From assembly GCA_963978905.1 (NCBI GenBank), contig OZ022260.1:43545551-43609550 (forward strand): DNA of 64,000 bases, given 5' to 3'. Positions within the stretch are counted from its first letter, which is position 1. Every line of letters starts with the position of its first letter. Below the pieces are notes generated by a model. The model saw nothing but the letters and a program-made list of their open reading frames with translations, ran no database searches and was not told where the DNA came from. The translations under genes and the position numbers were made by a program. Source of the DNA: Trichostrongylus colubriformis. Its lineage: Eukaryota > Nematoda > Chromadorea > Rhabditida > Trichostrongylidae. Positions 43,168-54,872 of the stretch are shown one piece after another.

Positions 43168-44577
43168 TGATGATTTCGATGCTCTGAAAAATTTGTTTGT
43201 AAAGTCACTGGATTTTAAGTTATTACTATTTTTCATATTTTTGTATGTTTTCATATGTTTCATCTTGCTTACTTGAGACTTTGTAAGTGCATTGATAATG
43301 TTGTATCTTCTTTTGTTCGTTGTCTTATCGCTGTACCCTTGTACTGATTGGCACTGGTCTCGCGCACGGTTTTCCTAGGCGGTTTTTGCTGTTGTATACG
43401 TTTTTTTGCCGCACTCTGTACAATACCGTAGCTCGGTCTTTACAACGTCATCTTCTAGATTTGTCACTTTATTCAATAAATCAGCGTTCAAAATCTCACA
43501 TGATTTATTCATGACAATTGATTTGACAGCACCTCACTAGTACTACTCGGTTGAAAGGTTATATTATATGTATGAAAAAGGTGTAGCTTTGTTTTTGTGA
43601 TGTAAAATTAGAGGCTGACGTGGTGGAGTGACAAGTGGCTCGCACATTTACTCTTCGGGTGATGGGATCTAATCCCCGTTCAGGCTTGCCAACTATTCCA
43701 TCTTTTTGGGGTTGGGATTGGTACCAGACTTGCCTGGGAGGGTAAAAGCACTGATTTGTACGAGGGCTAGCCCCTGCATGTTATATTGTATGGACCAAAT
43801 CGCATTCACCTGCTACCACGATTCTGAGTGGAACTAGCATGCGCGGCGCATTTCACGGAAGGGAGGGTTCGATAAAGCGAAAACCTTTATCCTTCACTAT
43901 ATCCTTTGATGTAGAACTCACAGTTAGATACGTCGAGTGAATGCCGTTGGGAATTGTGTTAACCGTGATGCTGATAGCGTGAAGAGAGGAGTTATTAGGA
44001 GGTCTGGGTAATAAGTTCCCCAACTTACCGTACGTTACATAAATTTGTACTGTAATATTGATATTTGCTCGGAACTGCATTTCCTCTGGTGATATCTGCA
44101 GTTTGAAAATTTCATATATATCCATTTCATGAGTTCCATAAAATGTAAACTGGGCTGGAGTTATCCCAGCAAAAAAGGTAGGAATAATCGGCTCTACCGA
44201 GGCTCCTAAACTCCTGCATGGCCAAATCCCTTGGAGGCTGAAGGCGCGGGCAGCCGTGAGTCCCTTCCGCCGCGCTATCTATCCTTCAATGGTGATTGCT
44301 TCACGTATAATAAAAGTTTTCCCATTTGTCCCCTCCCACTTCATTCTTATAATGAACACGTCTGTTGAGTAACGCCTGTGGCGCCCGCCCCATCTCTTTG
44401 ACCCTCGGGGGCACAGGGCTTGCTCCGTTTCCCAACTCCCCGCATGGCCGTCATCCTCATTTCATCCTTTGTTAGCCGTCGATTTTATGACCAGAACCCC
44501 GTCCATGTGCAAATGTCGTCGGGCTCGCCCTCGGTCCCCCGCCCACTGTCACTAGGAGGGCAAGGTACCGTAGTCGC
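43168..44577. other. Intergenic region between the cap methyltransferase gene and lin-11
   Basis: The first 320 bp should be the cap methyltransferase 3' UTR. A tRNA-like SINE candidate lies at 43,616. The last 400 bp (about 44,200-44,577) are clearly richer in G+C and may hold the promoter or further 5' exons of lin-11, which I could not define. Confidence 0.45.
43616..43870 (+). repeat. Possible tRNA-derived SINE
   Basis: Begins with a box A-like TGGTGGAGTGACAAGTGG and has a box B-like ATGGGATCTAATCCCCGTT about 45 bases later, followed by a non-tRNA body. It does not fold into an intact tRNA by eye. This is a weak call based on promoter-like motifs only. Confidence 0.3.
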
Positions 44578-47500
44578 ATGGCTACGCGCCCCGCCCCTTC
44601 CTTTCGACGCAGAGGCATGAACGAGTGCGCCGGCTGTGCTCAACCAATTCTCGACAGGTGAGCGATACCAAAATTCCTTGGAGAGTTCAATGCCCCTTCC
44701 GACTTTCCTCCCACAATATTTCCTAGTCACCCCATGCTGTATCGAACCACCAACTCATTAAGGCCCCCATAGAAACAGCACTCATTTTCTTGAAATGGTG
44801 CTATAATTGAATGAGCCCATGTGATTGCATGACATGCATGTCACTGTATTTCTCGATTTCTCGCCGCCGGTGTTTTTCTGCTCTGAGAGAGAGCTTTCCT
44901 TCTTGAGTTCATACAATTTTTTGGTCTAATACATTATGTGCAGACGAGATTTCATGGATGGTTCCGTTAGTATTCACTCTTCGTTCTTGGCGATGATACA
45001 TTGTCCTCTGGGGGCCTGAAAGCAGGAGCTCATGCGTTCACTCCGTGGTTTATCCCCGGAGCCCTCAGGGTGATACGCGGCGCTCGTTGGTGGCTCAAAC
45101 AACACGAGGATTTCCATCCACCTTTTGATTTATGCAAATGAAGCTGTGAACAAGGCTGACAGGCGGGGGCACATCATTAGCGGATAATGTTGGATTGACT
45201 GGTCAACAACATCGGTTTTTTGAATGATTCCAATTTACCCGCTTGGCAGCAGCGAACGCTGGGCTGGATCCATGGCTTCCCACTGAAATCCAATTGAAAG
45301 GTATTTTTCATTAAATCCTTTTCTCACGTAATAACCTTTGAACAGACTTTGTGTTCTTTCGGACTGGCAACAGCTCAGCAGCCTTTTCGTTGACGCATTC
45401 AGAGTAATAGACATTTAAATTCTTAAAATAATATTGAACTGGAAAAGAACCTTTCATTATCCAATGATCTTTTAATACCGACTTCTACATCTTTTAAAGA
45501 GAAAAATAAAAATAAAAAAGGAAATATGAAGCAATGGTAATTCTATGCAGCTATCATGGAAAGCAGAGTTAGCTCGCTTGCTAATTAAAAAACATTCTTT
45601 AGACCATCGTCACAAGATCGTGTTGGAAAGAAAATATTGTGATGAAATTTCGATTTATAACAGATCGTAGATGACTTATTGGAACAAAGTTTGTCTGTAA
45701 ATCCCAAAGTGATCGATAATTTCCCTCTATTTCCAAATAATAATAATGACATAGCTCCTTCTTTGCGTTTTTCCTCTGATCTTGAAGATCCAGGAACCTG
45801 AATGAGAACGGTGAACCATGTGAAGCCAGTGAATATCAGGTCCGAAGGAAAATCCATTTTAGGTATGTGTTCAACGTGGTTGGCAAGTCATGGCATCAAG
45901 CGTGTCTACGCTGCTCGGACTGTCTGTCACCGATGACAGACACGTGTTTCAGCCGAGATGGTCTGATTCTGTGCAGAACCGATTTTGCCAGGTTCGTTAT
46001 ACGCCTTTCTGTGACATACGTCAAGAAAGACGGGTTTGTACTTCCCGTCTTTCCAGACGTTATGGTCAACGTTGTGCGGGTTGCGATGGAGCGTTGGAAA
46101 AGGAGGATCTGGTTCGGAAAGCTCGCGATAAGGTGTTTCACATCCAGTGCTTCCAGTGTTCTGTCTGCCAACGGCGGTTAGACACTGGTGAACAGGTAAG
46201 GACCTCTTTACGAATTTGTGAATTCAATAGTAATGCATCAGTCTGAGATAGCTATCAATTGTTTAATTCATAACACTCTTTGAGCCATTTTGTAATGAAC
46301 GCTTCAGCAGACATTTTTTGAGCAAATGGCAGAAGCTTCAGTTGTCGCCTTTCTATTTTCTGCTGAAAAGCTAATCATTATCTGATTGATCTTGTGATCG
46401 ATTTGATCTACCTTGTCAACTCCGTAGCTGATATGCCGTGCCGTATTGAACAATCTTAATTTTGAAAATTTCCGCCGAGATCTTTGTTGGGTTTTTTCTC
46501 TTCCCAGTTTGGCCTCACTGAAAATATTAAGTATTTTGAAATTTTAATGAGTTCCGGATCAAGACTGCCTCTTTCTTCTATACATTTTTCGCATGTGTGT
46601 TGCGGACCGTCTTTCTTTTCCATTGTCTGAGCCTATATGCAAACTCTTTGGGTGAATAAAAGCCGGCAGATTTTTTCCACCACAGTTATTTTTCTTCCTT
46701 AGGTATAGGCCATAGCGGATGAGACAGATGCTTTTTCATGTAGGAGGAAGATATGGATTTTGGCCTAAGCCTTCTAAGAGAAGGACCTTCGATGACGGTG
46801 AAAAGTGGCGTCTTCCTCCCCCCCCCCGTCTCTAATTGACCCAATCCTTTTGCGTCCATGCATCCGTGAAGTCTCGAGAAAAGGCATTTGTCTTTTTGAG
46901 ATATATTCCCCCGGGCCAGCTGAACAGACATACATAGGATGCGGCCACGCCACCTATTCGTTGGTCGGTGGCTGAAGTTCAACTCGGCTGCTCAGCTCAG
47001 TATAACAAAAAAAAGGGCTCATCGAAGACGGGAGCTGTCGAAGGTTGATGTGGTGATAATATCGCGCCAACCGACATGAAGTTTTGGGAATTCCGCATGG
47101 ATACCTCTGAGGATTTGAGTGTTTGATCTTTCCTTCTCGAACTGCCTCCAGTTGCTGCATTTTGATTTTTAGGGGCCAGATTAGAGACGCGATGATTATA
47201 GCTTCTCAGCACATAGATTTCTGAAAAGATAATCGTGATACACCATCTTGCGAGATGTTTTTTATGCGTTTGCTATGGATTTACCTCATTGACTCTCTTT
47301 CTGATGATTTTCTGAAGGAAGACGACCGAATAACGAATTTTGTTGATTTTTTGGAAAGTTTCTTCAATTTCTCGAAATTCTATTGATTTCCAGTGACCTT
47401 CTGAATCGTGCGCATCTTTTCTACATAGCTATTCCTGACGGTATTATCTTTCGTTTCCGTCACATTTGAATTTACTTTGACCGTTTAAATCCCAAAATTC

Positions 47501-50500
47501 TGTCGTATGTTGAACTCTGCTCCTTAACTATGCTCATCTTCCTCAGGCAGTAAGTTTAGAAGTCAATTTCGCCTTGACTGTGAGAAAAAAGAACTTTCCA
47601 GTGAACTTCATCCAAATATGAATAAGACATCTTCGCTCGGTTACTGTACCATAGACTGTCGAATAATGTGATACTATCACTGAATTTCGTTATCTGAGAG
47701 TATCGATTGGCATCACAACAGTTCCTGATCACAAAATCGGTTCTTTCCTTGATCATTGCGTTAAAATTGGGCTAAAATGTCAATAGACGATGAAGTAATG
47801 GTGTAAATATATTTTAATAGTTCTGTTTAGTTGTTTTGGTGAGCCTTTGATCACCTATTCGATATTCAATACTTTCCAGTTGTATATTCTGGAAGGCAAT
47901 CGATTCGTCTGCCAGCAGGACTTTCAAAACGCCACAAAGAGCTCAACACCTTCTTCGACATCGAATCGACCAGGTTCGATTTGTGTTCCCTTTCCATGTA
48001 TTCTATGCCTTTGGAAATCGTGCCTCTTACCAAAATATGCTCCATACTCCTCTGTAGGAAGGGGATTATGTTAATTCGAGACAAGTTCATGACGGCACCC
48101 CGGCGGCTGAATCGTCCACAAAAGACTAGGGCACTCAGCTGTGTCGAATCACCTCTCACGAGCCGCCCAACACCACTGCGCCGACTTGCCCGTGCCAAGT
48201 TCATCGACACGTCAGTGGTTCTTGTACACTGAATGGAGCGTCCCTGGGAGGGAGGGAGGGGGGCTTTTTCGAGTTGAGTAGTGCTTAATTCCCTCTTCTC
48301 TGAATTTAATTGAGCTTGAATCAAGGGAAACTCGTCGAACTCTTTGTAGAGCCTTCATTGACGAAAATATTATTTTTTTTATCTGCGCATCAACGGTCAC
48401 TGGTAGCATTCCGAATTCTTTCAATCGCGCTGTGCTTCAAAGCGGTGACTAGTACCATTCCCGCTTCCTCTCGATACGCTGAGGAACCCGAAGTTGCTTT
48501 TCGAAGTGGTTTTGCTAAAGCAGGCCACTTTACCTCTGAAACTTCCTTGAGCGAGGAGAACCGAGCTGTAGTTAGCTGTCACCGTGTGATGATGAAGAAG
48601 CCGCCGACTGGTGGTAATCCATGTTCTGAGCCGAGTACAGTAATCCTTCGCCATGTTTGCACATCTGGGCAGCTCGCCGGTTTTCATGGGCTACCGTCAT
48701 CTTGCATCCGGGGATTCTGGTGGGGATCTGCATATGGGGGTCTTTCATCTTCGCATCGCGCAGTGATCAAATATCTTTATTCGATCCGAATGATTTGACA
48801 ATTTACCCTGATACCTAATACTTTTTCTTTCAGACTGAAATATTTTTGGATTTTATTGCGGTTTTTGGCTTAAATATAATAAAATGCATCAACTGAACTG
48901 GGAACTTGAAATGCTCGTCGAAAAAAAAAACTTCAATTATTCTTAGCATCTGGCCGATCTTCCTGTTCGGTTTAGTTCTGAATCGATTTTTTTTTGGTAA
49001 TTTATGAACGGATTCATGTGGTTGGGTAAATTGCAACGAAAGACGATTGTGTTTGAGAAATTAGTCACTTAGCAGTTTTTAAATCCATCTTAGTGATTGT
49101 GACGTTTACAGTATCGGCGAGTTCCGGGTGCAATTCTGATGCCGAAGAAGAAAACGCAGACGGTTCAGAAGACGTGAGTATCCGTGGATTCTTCTGTAGG
49201 TGAACTTCAAAGTCAGGCGGTGATCGATTTTCTGTCATTGCCAGGTCCCCGTCGATGAGACCGAAGGCGGTGATGGCGAAGGAAAGGACGATGCGGCGGC
49301 TGCGAAGCGACGCGGACCACGGACAACCATCAAAGCCAAACAGGTGCTTTTCCCCGTTCCGCGTTGGTGAAATAAATTGCAATTTGAATTTCTAAGTGGT
49401 GCCAGCAGTTTCATGAGAAGTCCATGAAAAGGTGTTGCGGTGAGAATGAATTACTGTAGTCTGATGCTTTGTAGTAACAGGGCCGGCGTGGAGTATGGAG
49501 ACCCAGTGATCACCATAGTTTTTGCTTCAGTGGAGTTATCGCGTTTGTGGCGGAAATTTCTCACGAGGTTCAGCTGAACACTCAGGTTATAATGGGGCTT
49601 GGTAGCGCTGACTAAAGGGCCTAGAAACAAGTCTGTATCTTTTCCATCGGTGATTTGTAGAACTATGTAGTGGAATTGCAGAACTGTGAAAATAAATGTA
49701 TGTCTCATTATTTTGATACTGACTTTGCTGGTCTTTTTCCATTATAAAGGTATATTTCAAAGTGAAGTTTAGAGCTGATCACTGACGTCGGACCATCAGC
49801 TCACTATGAACATTTGTTAAGCCGCTGGCTTTTTTCGAAATGCGATGGGAAGAAATAGCTTCAAGGCGCAAAAAAAAAACAAAAGAATATTGTATTTGGG
49901 TCCCCGTACTGCGCTGCTCTACTTAAAAAACATCTAGTTCAAAAATAATCAAGGAGAGTGAAAAACTCTCACGGCCTGACACGGTAAATTGGATTCCGTC
50001 TATTACTCCAAACTACGATCGATCCTCAAGTGATGAGCTATAAAGGACGAAAGGGAAGGATATTTTCGGTGAGATGAATCTCAGTCAGAGCAGCTATTCG
50101 CTGTCTCTCACTGCGTGAGGGTGTGATGCCAGTCCGTGCCAAGCCTGATAGTAGTCCTACTGAGCTGACGGCACGATTATATCGACTTGGTACAGATGAC
50201 ACATTTGAACGGAAACAGTAACATGGCCCGTCTTGAAAAATCGCCTTGGTCAAGTCTTTTATTCTTTGCATGTCTTATACGAGATATCCTACACTGCTTT
50301 TCCGCGATGTTTTCTTTCATAACAGCGGGTCTTGGATGGGACAGTCTAAAAGTTAAGAAAAATGAATGGAAAATTGATCGCGATCTCCCTAAAATCAAAC
50401 TTGAGCGTATCAGTGAATTATGATTATGGAAGAAAGTGCTCCGTTTTGTAATTGAAGCACTCTGAAGTCAAACATTCGATTTTAGACGTGCGGTTCAGGA

Positions 50501-53500
50501 ATCTTGAAGCTGAAATCCATCACTGACGTAGCCATGAAGTGTAGATTGGGCCCTAGAATAATGACGTTACACATGCGCAACGTTCTTGTTCTGTACCGTT
50601 CCTCCAGAATCATCTAGCATCCCACACACTCACCAACGGTTACGGTATCTGTGTCCAGAATTCTATTCTGACATGACTAATGGGCTTCACTTGTCACTGC
50701 GTGGATTTTCTCATGTGTCTGGCGGTATCGATTGGGCGAAAACGGTTTTTTTTCCTTGCTGACTGAAAACGAATTAGTTTTGTCGGGTAAAGAATCGTGG
50801 TGGTTACTACACAACTTTTCATTTGCAGTTGGAAACGTTGAAGAATGCTTTCGCATCCACGCCCAAACCGACACGGCATATACGGGAGCAGTTGGCACAG
50901 GAAACTAACCGGACTCAACATGAGGGTCATACAGGTCTGCCTATTTTGACTTTGTTTTCCAACTTCAAACTGTCCTCTCGATTTTCGTAGGAATAACTTT
51001 GTTGACACTTAATTGCCAGTAAAAATTCTAATTTTTCCAGTTGATAAGGTATAAGGTGATTATGTGGTCAGATGCTACCTAACAATTTTTTCTGGAACTT
51101 TTTCACGGAAACAACAAAAGTAGCTCAAAAATTTAAACGGCTGAAACCTCATGAGATCCTCAAGGAAATGTTTCTCTTACAGTCCTCACAAGTTAATGCT
51201 CTGTTTGGTGGCGAGGAGCACATGAAGCCGCGAAAATCTCGCTCTAAAGGGGGGGGGGGGGGGTGAGGGGGGGAGAGCCCACTTTCGAAAAAAATTGAAA
51301 ATTTCCGGATTATAACCGATTTTCTTCACCTCTTCCTCTTCACCATTTCGCAGCTCAAAGCCACCATATAGAGCAACTGAGTTATAAGCAGACGCAAAAA
51401 TAGAGAACAACAGGAACTTGCCACTCGAACGATAATTTCTATTCAAAATTTTCACCTGTTTATCATTTAAATGCAACTCCAGATGTACCATTAAAGGCTG
51501 TGGATGTAGATTTGATAGGGCTCTGTACGCTTCTTTCAGAGAAGATCGGTAAATGGGGTTTTTTAGGGAATTTTCCAATCCCTATTCTGGGAATATGGTC
51601 CCAAAATGTGAATTCGTAACCTTGCCGAACCCAGGAAGTCGTGCTATTCGTTTGTAGCATGGAACGTTTCAGTATATTGTCTGAAGCTTTTGTTAACTTT
51701 TTTATATTAAGAGGGCTTTTAATTCGGATAGAAATTTTCGGAACACTTCCCAAAATCGGCATGTTGGTTTTGGGCGAACTCCTTCAAAAATGCATAATTT
51801 TCGTAAAAAATCTGGGCGCCTCGTTGTAAAACACCGGTGTTCTGATTTGTTTAAAGGCTACATTAACCATACGATCGGTATCAGCGTCTGCTGTGTGGTT
51901 GTTCTGTCAGGCGACGGCCGGCTAACGGTGCAGGGCACCGGCTGTCAGCCTTGATTAGATTCTCTTCAGTGTATGCGTCTCCTGCGAGCACACACTCTCT
52001 TAACTGAGCCTCATTTCCCCCTTAATTCACCTGCTTCTCCCTCGGGAAGCCAATTCAATTACCGTATCCACGCTCTCGAACAGCTCAGCCCGTAAATACC
52101 TCCGGCCTCTTTGTGTCGCGTGTGCACCCCTCTGCCGCTGACGCGATGCGACCGATGATTCTACAGTAGGAAAGCGGGTTTCATGTGAGGGTTATTTGGG
52201 ACCAAACTTTCTAAGCTACTCTGTGAGGTTCAGGTACCATGGTAAAGTGGGACTGTAACAAAGAGGTTAGTTTGTGATAAGCTGCAACACTTTGAATACA
52301 GGGAACCAGCTGCGAATTTGGTCATTCGAGAGTAAATCGGGTCGTGGTTGGTCAATTGCTGATCGTTTACCTCATTATCATACCACAACAACAGTTCGTT
52401 TGGAAATCGCCCTTTTTGTTGTATTGCTATTGATGTAAACAACAGCCCACGTAGTCATAATAACTAAAGCTCAAAAACAAATGAGATATCAGAAATAACC
52501 ATGATTAGCTGATCTACGGCGATGGGAGGACAAATTTGAAAAGGGATACAACGAACAAAGAAAACAGAGTAGAATGAGCAAGGGAAGACGTGGAATATTC
52601 CAAAAAAAGGCCTCGCACCACAGACACGTAAGAATCCTCAGTGAATACAATCTTGGCCAGACTCCTGAAGGAGTTGGAGAAAAATGCATGATGCCGTCAC
52701 GGAGTACTTTATTGAGAAGAGGTGGTACCCTCATAGCAAAGAACTTCCCGATGTAACTGGGTCGAATTCTAATTTGCTGAGGCACTCACAGAAACCGATT
52801 GAGACATTGGTTATGCCCCCCCCCCAGCAGAAGATTTTCAGTTCTAATAACAGAGTGACCAGCGAGTGATTTTAACTGGACGATTGATTTCAGGTGTGGT
52901 TTCAAAATCGTCGAAGCAAAGAGCGTCGCATGAAACAATTGCGATTTGGCGGATTTCGTCCCACACGACGGAGCCGGGGCGGTCGGGACGAGCTGTGTCA
53001 AGATATGTTCCAAAATGGTCAGTCTTTCATTCTTTGGCTGTCCTGGCTAAACGTAGAGTAGGGACAAGAGTCGATAGGTACAAAAGCCAGTGGAAAGTAT
53101 GGCGGAAATTCTCCTGTAACTTACAAAAATGCATGGTTTTTTTTCAAAGAAGCGCTTACTGTTCCAGTCATAGTTACTGTTCCCTGTGACACCGTATGCA
53201 GGTATCACTGTGAGCAGGGTCAAGTATGGGTCCAGGAATCCGCAGGAGGTCACATTTGGAAGGTGGAGGGGTCGTATGTACTTTGAAAACCTTCGAGAAT
53301 TCCTCGACGACCTCGTTCTTTTGCATTTTCTAAGTAATTTCTCGATCGGTGGGGCAATCTCCAAAAAGATAAAAAGGTCCTCAATCGATAACCATGTTTG
53401 ATACCGAGCAGCAAAGCCATGATGTTAACTGACGATCTTCTTCACAAAGACACTTCGATATACGGAACAGGTAGCGTAAGAAGCGCCGACAACCGAGGGG

Positions 53501-54872
53501 GGGGGGCGTCATTTTTCGAAATTTTCTTTGCCAATTCACGACGTTAACGTAACCCTGTCTGAGTGAGCGCAATCCCTTCAAATAAATGGGTATATCAACT
53601 GGATTGACTCTTGTCCGGTGACGATCTGCCTGACCTCCAGATGAACGCACGGAGCAAGTGCCAGCCGTGGTCTGTGCGCCTTGATTGGGGTGATTACGCG
53701 CATTGCGTCATAATACGCGAACCGCAGGTGACACCATCACGAGCATGAACCGATGATTACCATATGCATCAATGAGTCGTAAAGAGGCAAAACACTTGAC
53801 TTGAATCTGCTCCTCGCCCCTCGAAAAGATCTTGAACGTTTTGTACTTCCAGAGGGGCCACCACCAGGATTCTTCAGTCAACATCCTATCGGTTTCTTCT
53901 GTGATCCGTACGGTGAACGAGGACCACTGCCACCATTGCCGGCTTTCCCTGTCGCCACGGACGCACCTCATCCTTTAGTGCATGGTGAGAATCGGTTTTT
54001 ATTTTAATTATGAAGTTTTGAGAAGGCTGTTTGGAATAGAAAAATATCCCTTAGCGCTGACGTTCCTTTCAGAACCTACAAATATCCCACGCTTTTTGCA
54101 TCCCTGATGAGCGATCATTGCCCTTGTTGCGCTATTTCCATCAGCATAAAAATCAAACTGAAATCTCGGCACTTTTCACCCACAGCAACCCAGCTAGCCC
54201 GAATCTTGATGGGGTGAAAAAGGTGACATTTTGGGCAACCTTTCAATTTGGCTAGAAACTTGTGCCTGGAGGTTATGTGACACTTAGGAAACTACGGTAG
54301 TACTCGCTTGGCGTTAAACGGTCTGGGGCCCGCGCCATAAGCACTGGCTCCGAATGGAGTAAATCTTCAAATTCCTGTGGCGCGGGTGCTAGTCGGTTTC
54401 GCGTTGAGAATGTGTGACTTCCCCTCTCAGGAGCTCAAACTACCCCTATGGACAAGTTTTGAGTAAGCTTACCGTAGTCTGGCGCAAGTTAGTGTTATAC
54501 CATGTTTTATGGGTCGAATTACCGCCGGGAACGAGCTTTTAGCAAACTCGGAATGTTCCAAATGGTCATCACTACCACCTCATCGAGATTCCAGCTACTG
54601 AGGTTGCTTTGGGTAAATAACACCGAAAATTTAGTGGATTTTACTGATATTGGTATGCATATATTGGAATGTTTAATAAAGAAAACGCCTCTTCAGATGG
54701 TTTCGGTGAACGAACATCTCCGATGACCGGTGCTGGCGGTGGTGGTGGTGTAGTTGGCGCTATTCCGACATCCCTTCTGCCGACTGACTTCGATCGGGAA
54801 ATGGGCGGTTATCAGCCGTTGCCGTCGATGTACTCCACGGAATTGAAAGTGCATCCGATGGCGGGTTGGTAG
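44578..54872 (+). CDS. lin-11: LIM-homeodomain transcription factor LIN-11 (Lhx1/Lhx5 class), frame broken by 4 bp
   Basis: Nuclear transcription factor; in C. elegans lin-11 sets vulval, uterine and neuronal cell fates. Exons: 44578(?)-44657, 45863-45991, 46057-46195, 47880-47973, 49112-49173, 49245-49343, 50829-50934, 52894-53017, 53829-53984, 54697-54872 (TAG). LIM1 runs from [20 protein letters not shown] to CRTDFARRY; LIM2 from [20 protein letters not shown] to FVCQQDF. An acidic linker follows. The homeodomain runs from [20 protein letters not shown] through [23 protein letters not shown] and [16 protein letters not shown]. The tail has IGFFCDPYG and ends [14 protein letters not shown]. 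All junctions are in frame except inside exon 50829-50934, which is 106 nt where 102 are expected. The start is uncertain: MATRPAP at 44578, MNECAGC at 44617, or an upstream exon. Confidence 0.93.
46200..47879. other. lin-11 intron 3 with a MITE fragment
   Basis: No exon beyond the lin-11 splice sites was found. A fragment of MITE family 1 lies at about 46,703-46,842. The rest is AT-rich sequence without visible structure. Confidence 0.5.
46703..46842. repeat. MITE family 1, truncated copy D
   Basis: Matches about half of the family 1 element: AGATGCTTTTTCATGTAGGA, GGCCTAAGCC, a C-tract and the terminal AATTGACCC. The other arm is missing or unrecognisable. Confidence 0.65.
47974..49111. other. 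lin-11 intron 4
   Basis: Contains a GC-richer island (about 48,060-48,290) with long open frames on both strands (plus 48,310-48,798; minus 47,866-48,324). Neither shows a domain, nor splice phases that join the lin-11 exons, so I leave them unannotated. The island could be regulatory. Confidence 0.35.
54276..54480. repeat. Small element with CTACGGTA ends in the last lin-11 intron
   Basis: About 205 bp bounded by AACTACGGTAGTA and AGCTTACCGTAGTCT (10-bp inverted ends). The inside has an imperfect palindrome around GGCCCGCGCCATAAGCACTGG and GTGGCGCGGGTGCTAGTCGG. Possibly a MITE; only one copy was noticed. Confidence 0.4.

Noticed and set aside
47866..48324. 152-codon minus-strand open frame
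   Set aside because: It is partly antisense to the lin-11 exon at 47,880-47,973; the remainder is unsupported.
48310..48798. 162-codon open frame, the longest in the window
   Set aside because: It lies in lin-11 intron 4, has low-complexity composition, no domain, and does not join neighbouring exons in phase.
52866..53189. 107-codon plus-strand frame overlapping the WFQNRR exon
   Set aside because: It is the wrong frame of the lin-11 exon 52,894-53,017; the homeodomain frame is the coding one.
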